Shown here: in pieces, positions 1-8,012 of the stretch
Numbering within the stretch: the stretch's first letter is position 1
How the letters are laid out: the number at the start of each line of letters is the position of its first letter
NCBI GenBank assembly: GCA_024640245.1
Contig: JAHEFH010000012.1
Span: forward strand, 1 to 33,910
Reading direction: 5' to 3'
Origin: Paracoccaceae bacterium
GTDB taxonomy: Bacteria; Pseudomonadota; Alphaproteobacteria; Rhodobacterales; Rhodobacteraceae
Length of the DNA stretch: 33,910 bases
The notes under the pieces: generated by a model
The model's input: only the letters and a program-made list of their open reading frames with translations
Database searches by the model: none
What the model was told of the DNA's origin: nothing
Made by a program: the position numbers and the translations under genes

Positions 1-170
1 AACCGTCGCACCACGGAGACGCCGCGATTGCCCGGGCGGCCAGGATGGGCGCCCGGCAGCACCACTGGCCGTTTGGCGATATGCCGGCGGTGGAGGGAAT
101 TACGGATGCGGAAATCAGCGTAATCACAGCCTATATCCGTGCAGTTCAGCGGGCAAACGGTATCAACTGA
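1..170 (+). CDS. c-type cytochrome, C-terminal fragment
   Basis: The plus-strand frame is open from the window edge to the TGA at 168-170, giving about 55 residues of a protein whose start lies outside the window. The fragment reads HHWPFGDMPAV, then a short acidic segment, then a helix ITAYIRAVQRANGI. This fits the last part of a class I cytochrome c: a methionine in an MPA-type context that would be the distal haem ligand, followed by the C-terminal helix. The CxxCH haem site would lie upstream and cannot be seen. The role is inferred to be periplasmic or membrane-attached electron transfer. The gene converges on the DMT transporter gene, whose stop is 23 bases away. Family assignment is moderately sure; the exact type is unknown. 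Confidence 0.6.
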   Translation, partial: PSHHGDAAIARAARMGARQHHWPFGDMPAVEGITDAEISVITAYIRAVQRANGIN

Positions 171-192
171 TTCGATCCGTTTCAGGCGGCGC

Positions 193-1074
193 TCAGCCTT
201 CAGCGGCCACTTTGCGTTCACGCAGCCAAGTATACAGCCCCGCGCCGGCGATGACCGCCATGCCGAGGGCGGTCCACTGGTCAGGTATGTCGTGGAAAAC
301 GACAACGCCGAGCAGGATCGCCCAGATCATCGCCGTGTACCGGAAGGGTGCGACAAAAGACACGTCGCCCACCCGCATGGCGGCAATGGCGCAGTAGTAG
401 CCGACAAAAATGAACACGGCCGCCAGTGCCAGAAATCCGGTTTGGCTAAGGTTGAGCGCCGTCCAGCGGTTCAGCCAGACGGAGACCAGACCGGCTGCTG
501 TCGTGATCACCAGAGAGGTGATGAAGGCCACCAGCATGGAGGAAACGGAGCGTGAAAGGTTCCGCGCCGTCAGGTCCCGAAGGGTGACGAAAAGCACCGC
601 GACCAGCGCCAGCACGCTGTAATTGTTGAAGCCCGATGTCCCGGGGCGCACGATGAACAGAACGCCAACCAACCCGATCAGGATCGCGATGCCGCGATGC
701 CAGCGGAAGCGTTCGCCATAGACGAAGAAAGCCGCCAGCGCCACGGTCAGCGGCAGGGTTTGCAGAATTGCGGTCACATTGGCCAGCGGCATATTTACCA
801 GTGCGGTCAGAAAGCAGAAAGTCGCGCCCAGTTCTGCCACCGACCTGAGCGCGATCAGGCCGCTGTCGCGCTTGTGCGGACGGCGGGCAAAGGAACCGGC
901 CCGCCAGGCCAGCAAGCCGATCAACACGGTGGCAAAAACGCCCCTGACAAAGATCGCCTGAAACAGGTCGAAGTCGGTTCCGACAAATTTCATCAGCGAA
1001 TCGTTCAGCGTGAAAGCCGCCATGCCCAGGGCCATAAGCCCTGCACCGCGCATGTTGTCGGAAACCACCCGCAT
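193..1074 (-). CDS. EamA/DMT-superfamily transporter
   Basis: This is a ten-helix inner-membrane protein of the drug/metabolite transporter superfamily, made of two EamA repeats of about 140 residues. Family markers are the opening helix with TLNDSLMKFVG, the loop FVRGVFATVLIG, the end of repeat 1 (YGERFRWHRGIAILIGLVGVLFIVRPG) split by basic residues, and the repeat 2 ending LGMAVIAGAGLYTWLRE. The substrate cannot be read from the sequence; relatives export small metabolites or amino acids. The frame stays open up to a GTG at 1134 with further ATGs at 1122 and 1089. I chose 1074 (MRVVSDNMRG) because GGACGG lies just before it and homologues begin close to the first helix; 1053 is also possible. 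It follows the RTX gene on the same strand and may be co-transcribed with it. Confidence 0.8.
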   Translation of the reverse strand: MRVVSDNMRGAGLMALGMAAFTLNDSLMKFVGTDFDLFQAIFVRGVFATVLIGLLAWRAGSFARRPHKRDSGLIALRSVAELGATFCFLTALVNMPLANVTAILQTLPLTVALAAFFVYGERFRWHRGIAILIGLVGVLFIVRPGTSGFNNYSVLALVAVLFVTLRDLTARNLSRSVSSMLVAFITSLVITTAAGLVSVWLNRWTALNLSQTGFLALAAVFIFVGYYCAIAAMRVGDVSFVAPFRYTAMIWAILLGVVVFHDIPDQWTALGMAVIAGAGLYTWLRERKVAAEG

Positions 1075-1169
1075 AATTCTGCCGTCCATGAATGGGGCAC
1101 GGGCCAGAATGTGCCGGTGCATCGCCAAATACACAGAACCGGTTTACGAGGTCAAGCGGTCGTCCCGCG

Positions 1170-2123
1170 CTAGAGGAACAGGAAATCGTCGGCGGAAATC
1201 TGGTCGGCGGAAATCCCCACCAGCAGGATGGCGGAGTCGTGGAACTCCAGGCGCAGGCCCCGGTCCGCTTGCGTGATCGTGATATCCTCGAAGCCGCCGA
1301 GGTGCTCGATCACGATCCGGTCATGGCCGTCGTCAAAATCCTTGATACGGTCGAAACCGTTGTCCAGATCTGCGTCAAACAGAAAGTAGTCCGCCCCGGG
1401 ACCGCCCCAAAGCTTGTCGTTTCCACCTCCGCCCGTCAGCCAGTCGCTGCAGCGTCCGCCGCGCAGGACGTCATCACCGGTACCACCAAACAGATGGTCG
1501 GTACCGCCGTTGCCGAGCAGATTGTCGTTGCCGCCCCGTCCGAACAGGAAGTCCGATCCGCCAAGCCCCTTCAGCAAATCGGAACCCCTGCCTCCGTCCA
1601 GCGTATCGTCGTGGCTTGTGCCAGTGATGGTGTCGCCGTAAATAATCTCGGCATAATCCAGCGTTGCGAACCGCACGCTGTTGCCGATTTCCAGGACACC
1701 ACCGTCGATCAGTTGATAATCGGTGATCGAAGTGTACCAGATGGCTGCCGTGTCAGGGTCCAGCAGATCGGGCAAGGGCTCTCCGTCGAAAGCGAAGACA
1801 TATCCCGATGATGGCGAGGTCGTTACGTCGAAAATCTTTGCGGTTCCGGTTCCGGCATCGCCGTCCCAGAAATAGGCCCCCATGTAGAACAGAAGACCGG
1901 CGTTCAGCAGCGACAGCGTTACATCGCCGGCGGTGACATAGACTTGATCGAAACTTTGCGGATTGAAGTCGATTGGCGAAAACAAGCCTTCGTCGGCAGC
2001 GATCGAATAGCTGAAATCCAGATTGTCGCCAATCGCTTCGAACGTCAGTACCGCCGTGTTGAAGACGATGACCCCCTGTTCATTCAAACGATAACTGTAC
2101 CCGGTAAATGAAACCCGTGACAT
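1170..2123 (-). CDS. RTX-type calcium-binding protein
   Basis: The 317-residue protein has no recognisable enzyme domain in its first 165 residues, which are acidic, aromatic-rich and probably beta-structured. Residues 166-247 hold about seven to eight glycine-rich nonapeptides (GGxGxDxLx, for example GGRGSDLLK and GGTGDDVLR) that fold into a calcium-binding parallel beta-roll. A serralysin-like C-terminal segment (DYFLFD, then IKDFDDGHDRI) ends in DDFLFL, the kind of hydrophobic tail used as an uncleaved type I secretion signal. There is no N-terminal signal peptide. It is therefore expected to be exported in one step, possibly by the type I system at 8-11 kb (inference). AAGGGG precedes the ATG. 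Residue 225, inside a repeat, is Cys instead of Gly and is the only cysteine in the protein. The biological role is unknown. Confidence 0.85.
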   Translation of the reverse strand: MSRVSFTGYSYRLNEQGVIVFNTAVLTFEAIGDNLDFSYSIAADEGLFSPIDFNPQSFDQVYVTAGDVTLSLLNAGLLFYMGAYFWDGDAGTGTAKIFDVTTSPSSGYVFAFDGEPLPDLLDPDTAAIWYTSITDYQLIDGGVLEIGNSVRFATLDYAEIIYGDTITGTSHDDTLDGGRGSDLLKGLGGSDFLFGRGGNDNLLGNGGTDHLFGGTGDDVLRGGRCSDWLTGGGGNDKLWGGPGADYFLFDADLDNGFDRIKDFDDGHDRIVIEHLGGFEDITITQADRGLRLEFHDSAILLVGISADQISADDFLFL

Positions 2124-2189
2124 GACTTGTACCCCTTACATTACCCACGGATCAGGCATAAGCGAGCGTGCTGTGCGCGGACAATGTAA

Positions 2190-2205
2190 AAGTTTAATTA
2201 AACTT
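2190..2205. promoter_or_regulatory. perfect 16 bp palindrome upstream of the RTX gene
   Basis: AAGTTTAATTAAACTT is a perfect palindrome 67-82 bases before the RTX start codon, in an AT-rich patch of a GC-rich region. Its position and symmetry suit an operator for a dimeric regulator. It also contains TTAA half-sites, but their spacing does not give the CtrA pattern TTAA-N7-TTAA. The bound protein is unknown. Confidence 0.35.
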
Positions 2206-2230
2206 AACGCAAAGGCACTGCATGACTCCC

Positions 2231-2258
2231 AAAAAAAACCGGGCCAGATTGGCCCGGT
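2231..2258 (-). terminator. intrinsic terminator of glnK-amtB
   Basis: ACCGGGCCA and TGGCCCGGT form a perfect 9 bp stem with a 3-base loop. Read on the minus strand it is followed directly by eight T residues (the A run 2231-2238 on the plus strand). It lies 39 bases after the amtB stop codon, so it ends the glnK-amtB transcript and insulates the RTX gene downstream. Confidence 0.9.
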
Positions 2259-2296
2259 AAGTGGGGGGAGGATATCCCCGGGAAAAAGCCGAAGGC

Positions 2297-3631
2297 TTAT
2301 CTGTTGGTGAATTCGGGGTAGGCTTCCATCCCGAGTTCGGCCATGTCCAGACCGTTGATCTCTTCTTCTGACGACACCCGGATGCCCATGGTCGCTTTCA
2401 GAATGAACCAGACGATCGAGGACGAGACGACGACGAAGATACCGACAACGATGATCGAATAAAGCTGGGTGCCGATGCTGGCGTCGGAGTTGGTGAAGAC
2501 AACGGCGATCGTGCCCCAGATGCCGGCCATCAGGTGCACGGGGATCGCACCGACGACATCGTCGATTTTCAGCTTGTCGAGGAATGGAACCCCGAAGACC
2601 ACGATGATACCGCCGATGGCGCCGATGATGGTCGCGGAACCCAGAGTCGGGGTCAGCGGTTCGGCGGTGATCGACACCAGACCGGCCAGTGCGCCGTTCA
2701 GGATCATGGTAAGGTCAGGCTTTTTGTACAGAAGCTGCGTCAGGATCATAGCGGTGATCAGGCCACCGGCAGCAGCTGCGTTGGTGTTGGCGAAGATCCG
2801 CGACACGTCGGCGACATCACCGATCGACCCCATGGCAAGCTGCGAGCCGCCGTTGAAGCCGAACCAGCCGAGCCACAGGATGAACGTACCCAAGGTGGCA
2901 AGCGTCAGGTTCGAACCCATGATGGGGTGAACGCGACCGTCCTTGTATTTGCCGATGCGCGGTCCGAGGATCAGTGCGCCCGTCAGGGCTGCCCAGCCAC
3001 CGACCGAGTGCACGACCGTGGAGCCGGCGAAGTCGAGAAAGCCCGCCTCGTCCAGGAAGCCGCCGCCCCATTTCCAGGACGCCTGCAACGGATAGATGAC
3101 CGCCGTCAGGATAACCGTGAAGATCAGGAACGGCCACAGCTTGATCCGCTCTGCCAAAGCACCCGAAACGATGGAGGCCGTCGCGGCGCAGAACATCAGC
3201 TGGAAGAAGAAATCCGAAGCCGTGGAGGCGTAGGAATAGTCGTCGACCGCGTCAGCGCCAGCGCCGACGGCTTCCATGACTGCAGGACCCCAAACACCGG
3301 ATAGTACACCGGAGAGGGAGTCATCGTTAGCCCATGTGCCCAGAGGGTACATCAGGTTGTAGCCGATCAGGTAATAGAAGATACAGGCAAGTCCGAACAG
3401 GCCCATGTTCTTGGTAAGCTGCATGGTGACGTTCTTGGAGCGGACGAGACCGGCTTCCAGCATGGCGAAACCTGCCGCCATCCAGAAGACGAGAAAGCCG
3501 CCGACAAGAAACAGCAGCGAGTTGAGAATGAAGACGACGTCCGTCGGAACGGCGGCTGCAACTTCCTGGGCGCTGGCGAGCGCTGGAAGCGCTGCGATTG
3601 GCGCGGCAAGGCCGAGTGCATTGAGTTTCAT
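2297..3631 (-). CDS. amtB: ammonium transporter Amt
   Basis: This is a trimeric inner-membrane ammonium channel of the Amt/MEP/Rh family, 444 residues, close to the family's usual length. A cleavable signal peptide (about residues 1-21, ending ALASA) precedes eleven predicted membrane helices, as in proteobacterial AmtB. The twin pore histidines are visible as H208 in VVHSVGGW and H366 in HLMAGIWGT; SKNVTMQL and the aromatic pore residues of the early helices are also conserved. The cytoplasmic tail GLDMAEL..EAYPEF is the part of the family that contacts PII proteins. It lies 23 bases downstream of glnK on the same strand, with AGAGGGAA before the ATG, and ends in a strong terminator. The conserved glnK-amtB pairing indicates nitrogen-limitation control and gating by GlnK. 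Confidence 0.96.
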   Translation of the reverse strand: MKLNALGLAAPIAALPALASAQEVAAAVPTDVVFILNSLLFLVGGFLVFWMAAGFAMLEAGLVRSKNVTMQLTKNMGLFGLACIFYYLIGYNLMYPLGTWANDDSLSGVLSGVWGPAVMEAVGAGADAVDDYSYASTASDFFFQLMFCAATASIVSGALAERIKLWPFLIFTVILTAVIYPLQASWKWGGGFLDEAGFLDFAGSTVVHSVGGWAALTGALILGPRIGKYKDGRVHPIMGSNLTLATLGTFILWLGWFGFNGGSQLAMGSIGDVADVSRIFANTNAAAAGGLITAMILTQLLYKKPDLTMILNGALAGLVSITAEPLTPTLGSATIIGAIGGIIVVFGVPFLDKLKIDDVVGAIPVHLMAGIWGTIAVVFTNSDASIGTQLYSIIVVGIFVVVSSSIVWFILKATMGIRVSSEEEINGLDMAELGMEAYPEFTNR

Positions 3632-3654
3632 GGTAGTTCCCTCTTATAGATATG

Positions 3655-3993
3655 TTAGAGCGCGTCGTCGCCGGACTCGCCGGTCCGAACGCGAACAGCC
3701 TGTTCCACATTGAGGACAAAGATCTTGCCGTCGCCGATCTTGCCGGTCTTGGCGGACTCCTCGATTGTGGAAACAACAACGTCGGCCAGATCATCGGGGA
3801 CGACGATATCGAGCCGCACCTTTGGTACGAAGTTCACGGCGTATTCCGCGCCGCGATAGATTTCGGTATGGCCGGATTGCGCGCCGTAGCCCTTGATCTC
3901 GGTGACCATCAGGCCCTTGGCGCCGGCTTCGGTCAGCGCTTCGCGGACCTCTTCCAGCTTGAATGGTTTGATTGTGGCAATAATGAGTTTCAT
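3655..3993 (-). CDS. glnK: PII nitrogen regulatory protein GlnK
   Basis: The 112-residue protein is a full-length PII signal transducer. It begins MKLIIATIKPFKLEEVREAL and carries the T-loop with Tyr51, the uridylylation site, in HTEIYRGAEY. The B-loop TGKIGDGKIF binds ATP, and the C-terminal VRVRTGE completes the fold. PII trimers sense ATP/ADP and 2-oxoglutarate, are modified by GlnD, and block AmtB when nitrogen is plentiful by inserting the T-loop into its pore. Its place immediately upstream of amtB identifies it as the GlnK rather than the GlnB paralogue. The ATG has GAGGGAAA just before it. The divergent neighbour is the penicillin-binding protein gene, with a 256-base intergenic region that must hold the nitrogen-regulated promoter; I could not identify a convincing sigma-54 element there. 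Confidence 0.95.
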   Translation of the reverse strand: MKLIIATIKPFKLEEVREALTEAGAKGLMVTEIKGYGAQSGHTEIYRGAEYAVNFVPKVRLDIVVPDDLADVVVSTIEESAKTGKIGDGKIFVLNVEQAVRVRTGESGDDAL

Positions 3994-4249
3994 TTTTCCC
4001 TCTTTGACAATCGGACGATCGGGTCCGAGTGGTTACGGTGCCAAACAACGATCAGATCCCGATTGCGGCAAGCGGCGGCTCAAAAGATCAGCAAGGTTTC
4101 CCATTCAGCGCCTAATTTTTGTGCGCGTATAAAGAAATGTATAAATTTTAGGCACCTTGATAGTGTCGCCTGTCTGGATTAAACGCTCCACAAAACGACT
4201 CAGAACGACTATCCTTAGGAAAAGCCAAACGGCAAGCAGCAGGCAAAAC

Positions 4250-6391
4250 ATGGCAAACGGACCCGGAAGGAAGCCTCCACTCGTGGCGGAAAAGCGCAAT
4301 TTTGCGGGCGGGAAGACTGCGCCTAAAAAGGCGGCAGCCGCCCCGAAAGCCAAACCCAAGAAGGTCGCGAGTAAACGCAGAGCCGCAACGTCGAAGCCGC
4401 GGGGCGGTATTATCGGCTGGATATTTCGGGCGCTGCGCAGTCTGGTCTGGTGGACCGTTTCGCGACTGGCCATTGTCGGCCTCTTGGCGCTGGGGTCGGC
4501 CGTCGGATATTATTATGTGAAATTGCCGCCAGCCTCGAAGCTGATGGATGCGCGCGAAAACGGTTCGGTCACGATGCTGGACTACAAGGGAGAGGTCTTC
4601 GCCTGGCGCGGTGACCAGTTCGGCGGACTGGTGACGGCGCAAACGGTATCGCCGCACCTGCGCAACGCCGTGGTCGCAACCGAGGACAAACGCTATTACC
4701 GCCATTTCGGCGTGTCGCCGCGCGGAATTATCGGCGCGATTCGCATCAACCTGAGCGAAGGACGCGGACCGTTCGACGGAAATGGCGGGTCCACGATCAC
4801 CCAGCAGGTCGCCAAGCGCGTGTATTTCTCCGACCTGCCCGGCCTGCAGCGCAAGATCAAGGAAGTCCCGATGTCGATCGCGATGGAGTTGAAATACTCC
4901 AAGGACGATATCCTGACGATCTATCTGAACCGCGCCTATCTGGGGGCCGGAACCTTCGGTTTCGAGGCTGCCAGCGAACGCTATTTCGGCAAGTCCGCGC
5001 GCAGCGTCAGTCCGGCCGAGGCGGCGATGCTGGCCGGACTGCTCAAGGCGCCGTCTACCTATGCGCCGACCCGGGATCTGGGCCGCGCGCAGGACCGCGC
5101 CAACCTTATCATCGGGTTGATGGAGGATCAGGGCTATCTGACCGAAGCCGAGGCGCGAAATGCCCGTGCAAATCCGGCCCGCCTGTCGCAAACCGCCGAA
5201 AAGCGTGCCGGTGGCTATTTCGCCGACTGGATCATGGAATCCGCTCCGGACTTTCTGATCAAGGACACGACCGAGGATGTGCTGATCCGGACGACCTTCG
5301 ATGCCCGCATCCAGAAAGCGGCTGAAACCGCGCTGTCCGAGGTTTTCGCGACGCGGGTCAAGGAGGGCTCGAACGCTGAGGCGGCAATTGTGGTGATGTC
5401 GGCCGACGGTGCGGTGCGCGCCATGGTCGGCGGTCGCAAGACCCAGATTGCCGGTAGTTTCAACCGCGCAACACAGGCGCTCCGCCAGACCGGATCTTCT
5501 TTCAAGCCATTCGTCTATGCCGCCGCACTCGAGTCCGGCTACCGGTATGACACCATCGTCGAGGATGCGCCCTTCACTATCGACGTGCCGGGGTCGGGTC
5601 CATACACGCCGAAGAACTATACACGGGAATTCCGCGGTCCGGTCACGCTGACCGAGGCGCTGGCCCAGTCGATCAACACTGTCGCGGTGCGCGTTTCCGA
5701 GGCGATCGGACGCGAACGCGTCCGCGCCGTGGCGCAGGACTTCGGCATCACAAACGATATTGCGGTGGGACCGGCACTGGCGCTGGGCGCCTCGGAATCG
5801 ACGCTGCTGGAAATGACGGGCGCCTATTCCGGCATCCTGAACAAGGGGCGTGCTTCAATGCCCTACGGAGTGACGGAGATCACATTGCAAGGTGACAACA
5901 CGCCGTTGCTGGGCAAAACAGGCGGCGTTGGGCACCGGATTATCAACGAAATGGCCGCCGAACAGTTGATCTATATGATGAACCAAGCCGTGGAAACCGG
6001 AACCGGACGCCGCGCGAGGCTGGGTTCGCGACAGGCCGCGGGCAAGACCGGAACGACCTCGGGCGGGCGTGACGCATGGTTCATCGGGTTCACGGCAGAC
6101 TACGTGGCAGGCGTCTGGATGGGCTATGACGACAATTCGAAACTGTCGGGCGTGACCGGTGGCGGACTGCCGGCCGACATCTGGCGCGAAACTATGTTAC
6201 GGGTCCATGACGGCCTGCCCGAAAGCCCGCTGCCTATGAGCGTCCCGGAACCGGTGTATCAACCAAATACCGAAATTGTAGATCTGGAAAGCGCCATTCG
6301 AAAGGACCTGAAATCGCTGGAACGCAAAATCAACGATTCAGGCAAGAGTCTAGAGAAAACACTGAAAAGGCTGTTCGGCCTCAGCAACTGA
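4250..6391 (+). CDS. class A penicillin-binding protein (PBP1A family), transglycosylase/transpeptidase
   Basis: This bifunctional peptidoglycan synthase polymerises glycan strands and cross-links peptides at the outer face of the inner membrane. The 713-residue protein has a basic, Ala/Lys/Pro-rich cytoplasmic N-terminus, one membrane anchor around residues 70-90, a GT51 domain with the catalytic Glu145 in ATEDKRYYRHFG and the GGSTITQQVAKRVYF motif, and a transpeptidase domain with S416-S-F-K419, SIN in QSINTVAVR, and K599-T-G. All three catalytic boxes are intact. The C-terminal tail (about 690-713) is charged and coiled-coil-like. The frame is open from 4157, but ATG 4250 (MANGPGRKPPLV) matches the family start and has GCAGG upstream. 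It is divergent from glnK. Confidence 0.92.
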   Translation: MANGPGRKPPLVAEKRNFAGGKTAPKKAAAAPKAKPKKVASKRRAATSKPRGGIIGWIFRALRSLVWWTVSRLAIVGLLALGSAVGYYYVKLPPASKLMDARENGSVTMLDYKGEVFAWRGDQFGGLVTAQTVSPHLRNAVVATEDKRYYRHFGVSPRGIIGAIRINLSEGRGPFDGNGGSTITQQVAKRVYFSDLPGLQRKIKEVPMSIAMELKYSKDDILTIYLNRAYLGAGTFGFEAASERYFGKSARSVSPAEAAMLAGLLKAPSTYAPTRDLGRAQDRANLIIGLMEDQGYLTEAEARNARANPARLSQTAEKRAGGYFADWIMESAPDFLIKDTTEDVLIRTTFDARIQKAAETALSEVFATRVKEGSNAEAAIVVMSADGAVRAMVGGRKTQIAGSFNRATQALRQTGSSFKPFVYAAALESGYRYDTIVEDAPFTIDVPGSGPYTPKNYTREFRGPVTLTEALAQSINTVAVRVSEAIGRERVRAVAQDFGITNDIAVGPALALGASESTLLEMTGAYSGILNKGRASMPYGVTEITLQGDNTPLLGKTGGVGHRIINEMAAEQLIYMMNQAVETGTGRRARLGSRQAAGKTGTTSGGRDAWFIGFTADYVAGVWMGYDDNSKLSGVTGGGLPADIWRETMLRVHDGLPESPLPMSVPEPVYQPNTEIVDLESAIRKDLKSLERKINDSGKSLEKTLKRLFGLSN

Positions 6392-6417
6392 CAGGGTTTC
6401 ATGCGAGAGGTGATGCC

Positions 6418-6434
6418 GGCCGCACAAGGCGGCC
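6418..6434. terminator. possible bidirectional terminator hairpin between pbp and mlaC
   Basis: GGCCG and CGGCC form a 5 bp GC stem with a 7-base loop in the 50 bases between two convergent genes. No real T run follows on either strand, so this is only a candidate. Confidence 0.3.
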
Positions 6435-6441
6435 AGCGTTC

Positions 6442-7032
6442 TTAACCGGCTGTCTTGAGATCTGTTATCAGGCCGTTGATGTCGCCGCCATTCTTGTCGA
6501 GCATCAACCCGATCTCTTCGCGCTCCGACCGCATCATGTTGATGCCTTCGATGATCAGGTTGAACATCAGGTCTTTGCCCGACTTGTCACTGATCAGCCA
6601 GTTGACCTCGAATGGCGCCTGGCCGGCCAGTTTGACCGTGCTGTCAACGACGAAGAAACTCTTTTCCGGACGCGAACCGGTCACGGTGATTTCGGAACCA
6701 ATAAATTCCCTGAACCGCTTGCCGTATTTGCGTGCCATGTAGCCCCGGAAAGCCTCGACATAGGCCGAGCGCTGAGTTGTTGACGCAGAACGCCAAGCAA
6801 CGCCTAATGTGGTCTGCGCAATAATCGGCACATCAGCGTATTTGGCAAAAATCCTCTCGAACTCGTCATACATGGCGGTCTCGGACTTGCCGGAATTGAT
6901 GACGGACATGACGTCATCCGTCAGGCGGTCCACCAGCTTTCGCGCTTCGTCGGCATTCAGCGCGAGCGCAGCCGGCGCCAGTGTCACGGCAATGCCGCCG
7001 GCGACGGCGGCCAGCGCGGTTCTGCGGTTCAT
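6442..7032 (-). CDS. mlaC: MlaC/Ttg2D-family phospholipid-binding protein
   Basis: This periplasmic carrier shuttles phospholipids between the outer-membrane MlaA complex and the inner-membrane MlaFEDB transporter. From ATG 7032 it is 196 residues, with a signal peptide MNRRTALAAVAGG..ALAL that has a twin arginine but lacks a full Tat consensus. Family features are the helix with VDRLTDDVMSVI, the segment RIFAKYADVPIIAQ, the run MARKYGKRFREFIG, and the strand FEVNWLISD followed by KDLMFNLIIEGI. An upstream in-frame ATG at 7050 overlaps the mlaA stop, but AGGG lies at a good distance before 7032, so I prefer 7032. It directly follows mlaA, so the two are translationally linked. The genes for the ABC subunits MlaF, MlaE and MlaD are not in this window. 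Confidence 0.9.
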   Translation of the reverse strand: MNRRTALAAVAGGIAVTLAPAALALNADEARKLVDRLTDDVMSVINSGKSETAMYDEFERIFAKYADVPIIAQTTLGVAWRSASTTQRSAYVEAFRGYMARKYGKRFREFIGSEITVTGSRPEKSFFVVDSTVKLAGQAPFEVNWLISDKSGKDLMFNLIIEGINMMRSEREEIGLMLDKNGGDINGLITDLKTAG

Positions 7033-7039
7033 GATTGCC

Positions 7040-7822
7040 CTATTGAGCATAGGGATCCTCCAAATCAGCTTCAGTAAGTTCCTTACTTAGTTCGAACCTG
7101 CGGCTTTGCAAATAGTAGGACCGCTCTGTGACGTAACTATCGGAAGAATTATACAGAACATCGTCGATCAGGATGGTATACCGGTGCCGCTCCCCAAATT
7201 TGTCGAGCGCCCATACGGTAGTGCGATAGGAATCGCTTCGTTTCGGAAGAACCTGACGGAGCGGATCCAGCATAAGGATGTCGACGGCCAGGCCCACGGC
7301 TCCGCGCGCGGTGTTCGGGCCGTACAGCGGCACCTCGACATAGGGCCCTTCCCCCACCTTCCAGGAATGCAGGGTCTCGCCGAAATCCGTGTCCTCGTCA
7401 GGCAAGCCCATTTCGGAGGCGACATCGAGTATACCGCCCAACCCGAAGAGTGTGTTCGACATGAAACGCAAAGTCGTGATCGCAGCGCCCTCAATGTCTA
7501 ATTGAAGCATATTGTTCAGGAAACGGTTTGGCATGCTCAGGTTGTCGGCGAAATTGATGACGCCCCGCTTGGCCGGTTCCGGGACGACCGTGCCATAGAC
7601 TTGCGACGCGGGACGGACCAACGCCCTGTCCATGGTCTTGTTAAAACTGTGAACGGCGCGGTTTTGCGGTTCCAGCGGATCGCGGAACTCGCTCTGGGGG
7701 CCGGGCGAACTGCATCCGGCGAGCGCGACCGTGAAGGTTGCGAAGGTTGCAAGCGCCAAACGCGCACGCGCGTTTTCTCGGCCAGGACCGCGGGAAATAA
7801 GCCGGTTAAAAATTTTTTGCAT
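7040..7822 (-). CDS. mlaA: MlaA (VacJ) family outer-membrane lipoprotein
   Basis: MlaA removes misplaced phospholipids from the outer leaflet of the outer membrane and passes them to MlaC. From ATG 7822 the protein has 260 residues, with a basic N-terminus, a lipoprotein signal and lipobox LAGC (acylated Cys37). The family core follows: RDPLEPQNRAVHSFNKTMD, the segment FADNLSMPNRFLNNMLQ, the segment RFMSNTLFGLGGILDVASEMGL split across the pore helix, and VPLYGPNTARG. A TTG at 7840 is in frame and would add six residues; 7822 is the first ATG and was chosen. Its stop codon lies 8 bases before the mlaC start. It is divergent from the type I secretion genes, with 190 bases between them. Confidence 0.92.
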   Translation of the reverse strand: MQKIFNRLISRGPGRENARARLALATFATFTVALAGCSSPGPQSEFRDPLEPQNRAVHSFNKTMDRALVRPASQVYGTVVPEPAKRGVINFADNLSMPNRFLNNMLQLDIEGAAITTLRFMSNTLFGLGGILDVASEMGLPDEDTDFGETLHSWKVGEGPYVEVPLYGPNTARGAVGLAVDILMLDPLRQVLPKRSDSYRTTVWALDKFGERHRYTILIDDVLYNSSDSYVTERSYYLQSRRFELSKELTEADLEDPYAQ

Positions 7823-8012
7823 TATATCACTCTGAACCAAGGAAATCCGAACCTATTCAAGTCTACCAGTTGCGGGCGTCCATTTGAAAGCGAATAAAAA
7901 ATCTGACAAACCTGATTCTGCCCCAACCGGGTCACATATATGTTAAGTTTCATCGATTATTAATCAAAAAGTCATGGAGTGGCCAAGAGCCCGCGTGTAG
8001 ATTGGGAATATC

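Noticed and set aside
2194-2207. CtrA box in the RTX promoter region
   Set aside because: TTAA half-sites are present, but the spacing is 6 rather than the 7 bases of the TTAA-N7-TTAA consensus.
4028-4056. Possible sigma-54 promoter (TGGCAC) for glnK on the minus strand
   Set aside because: The -24 half fits, but the GC expected at -12 with correct spacing is missing.
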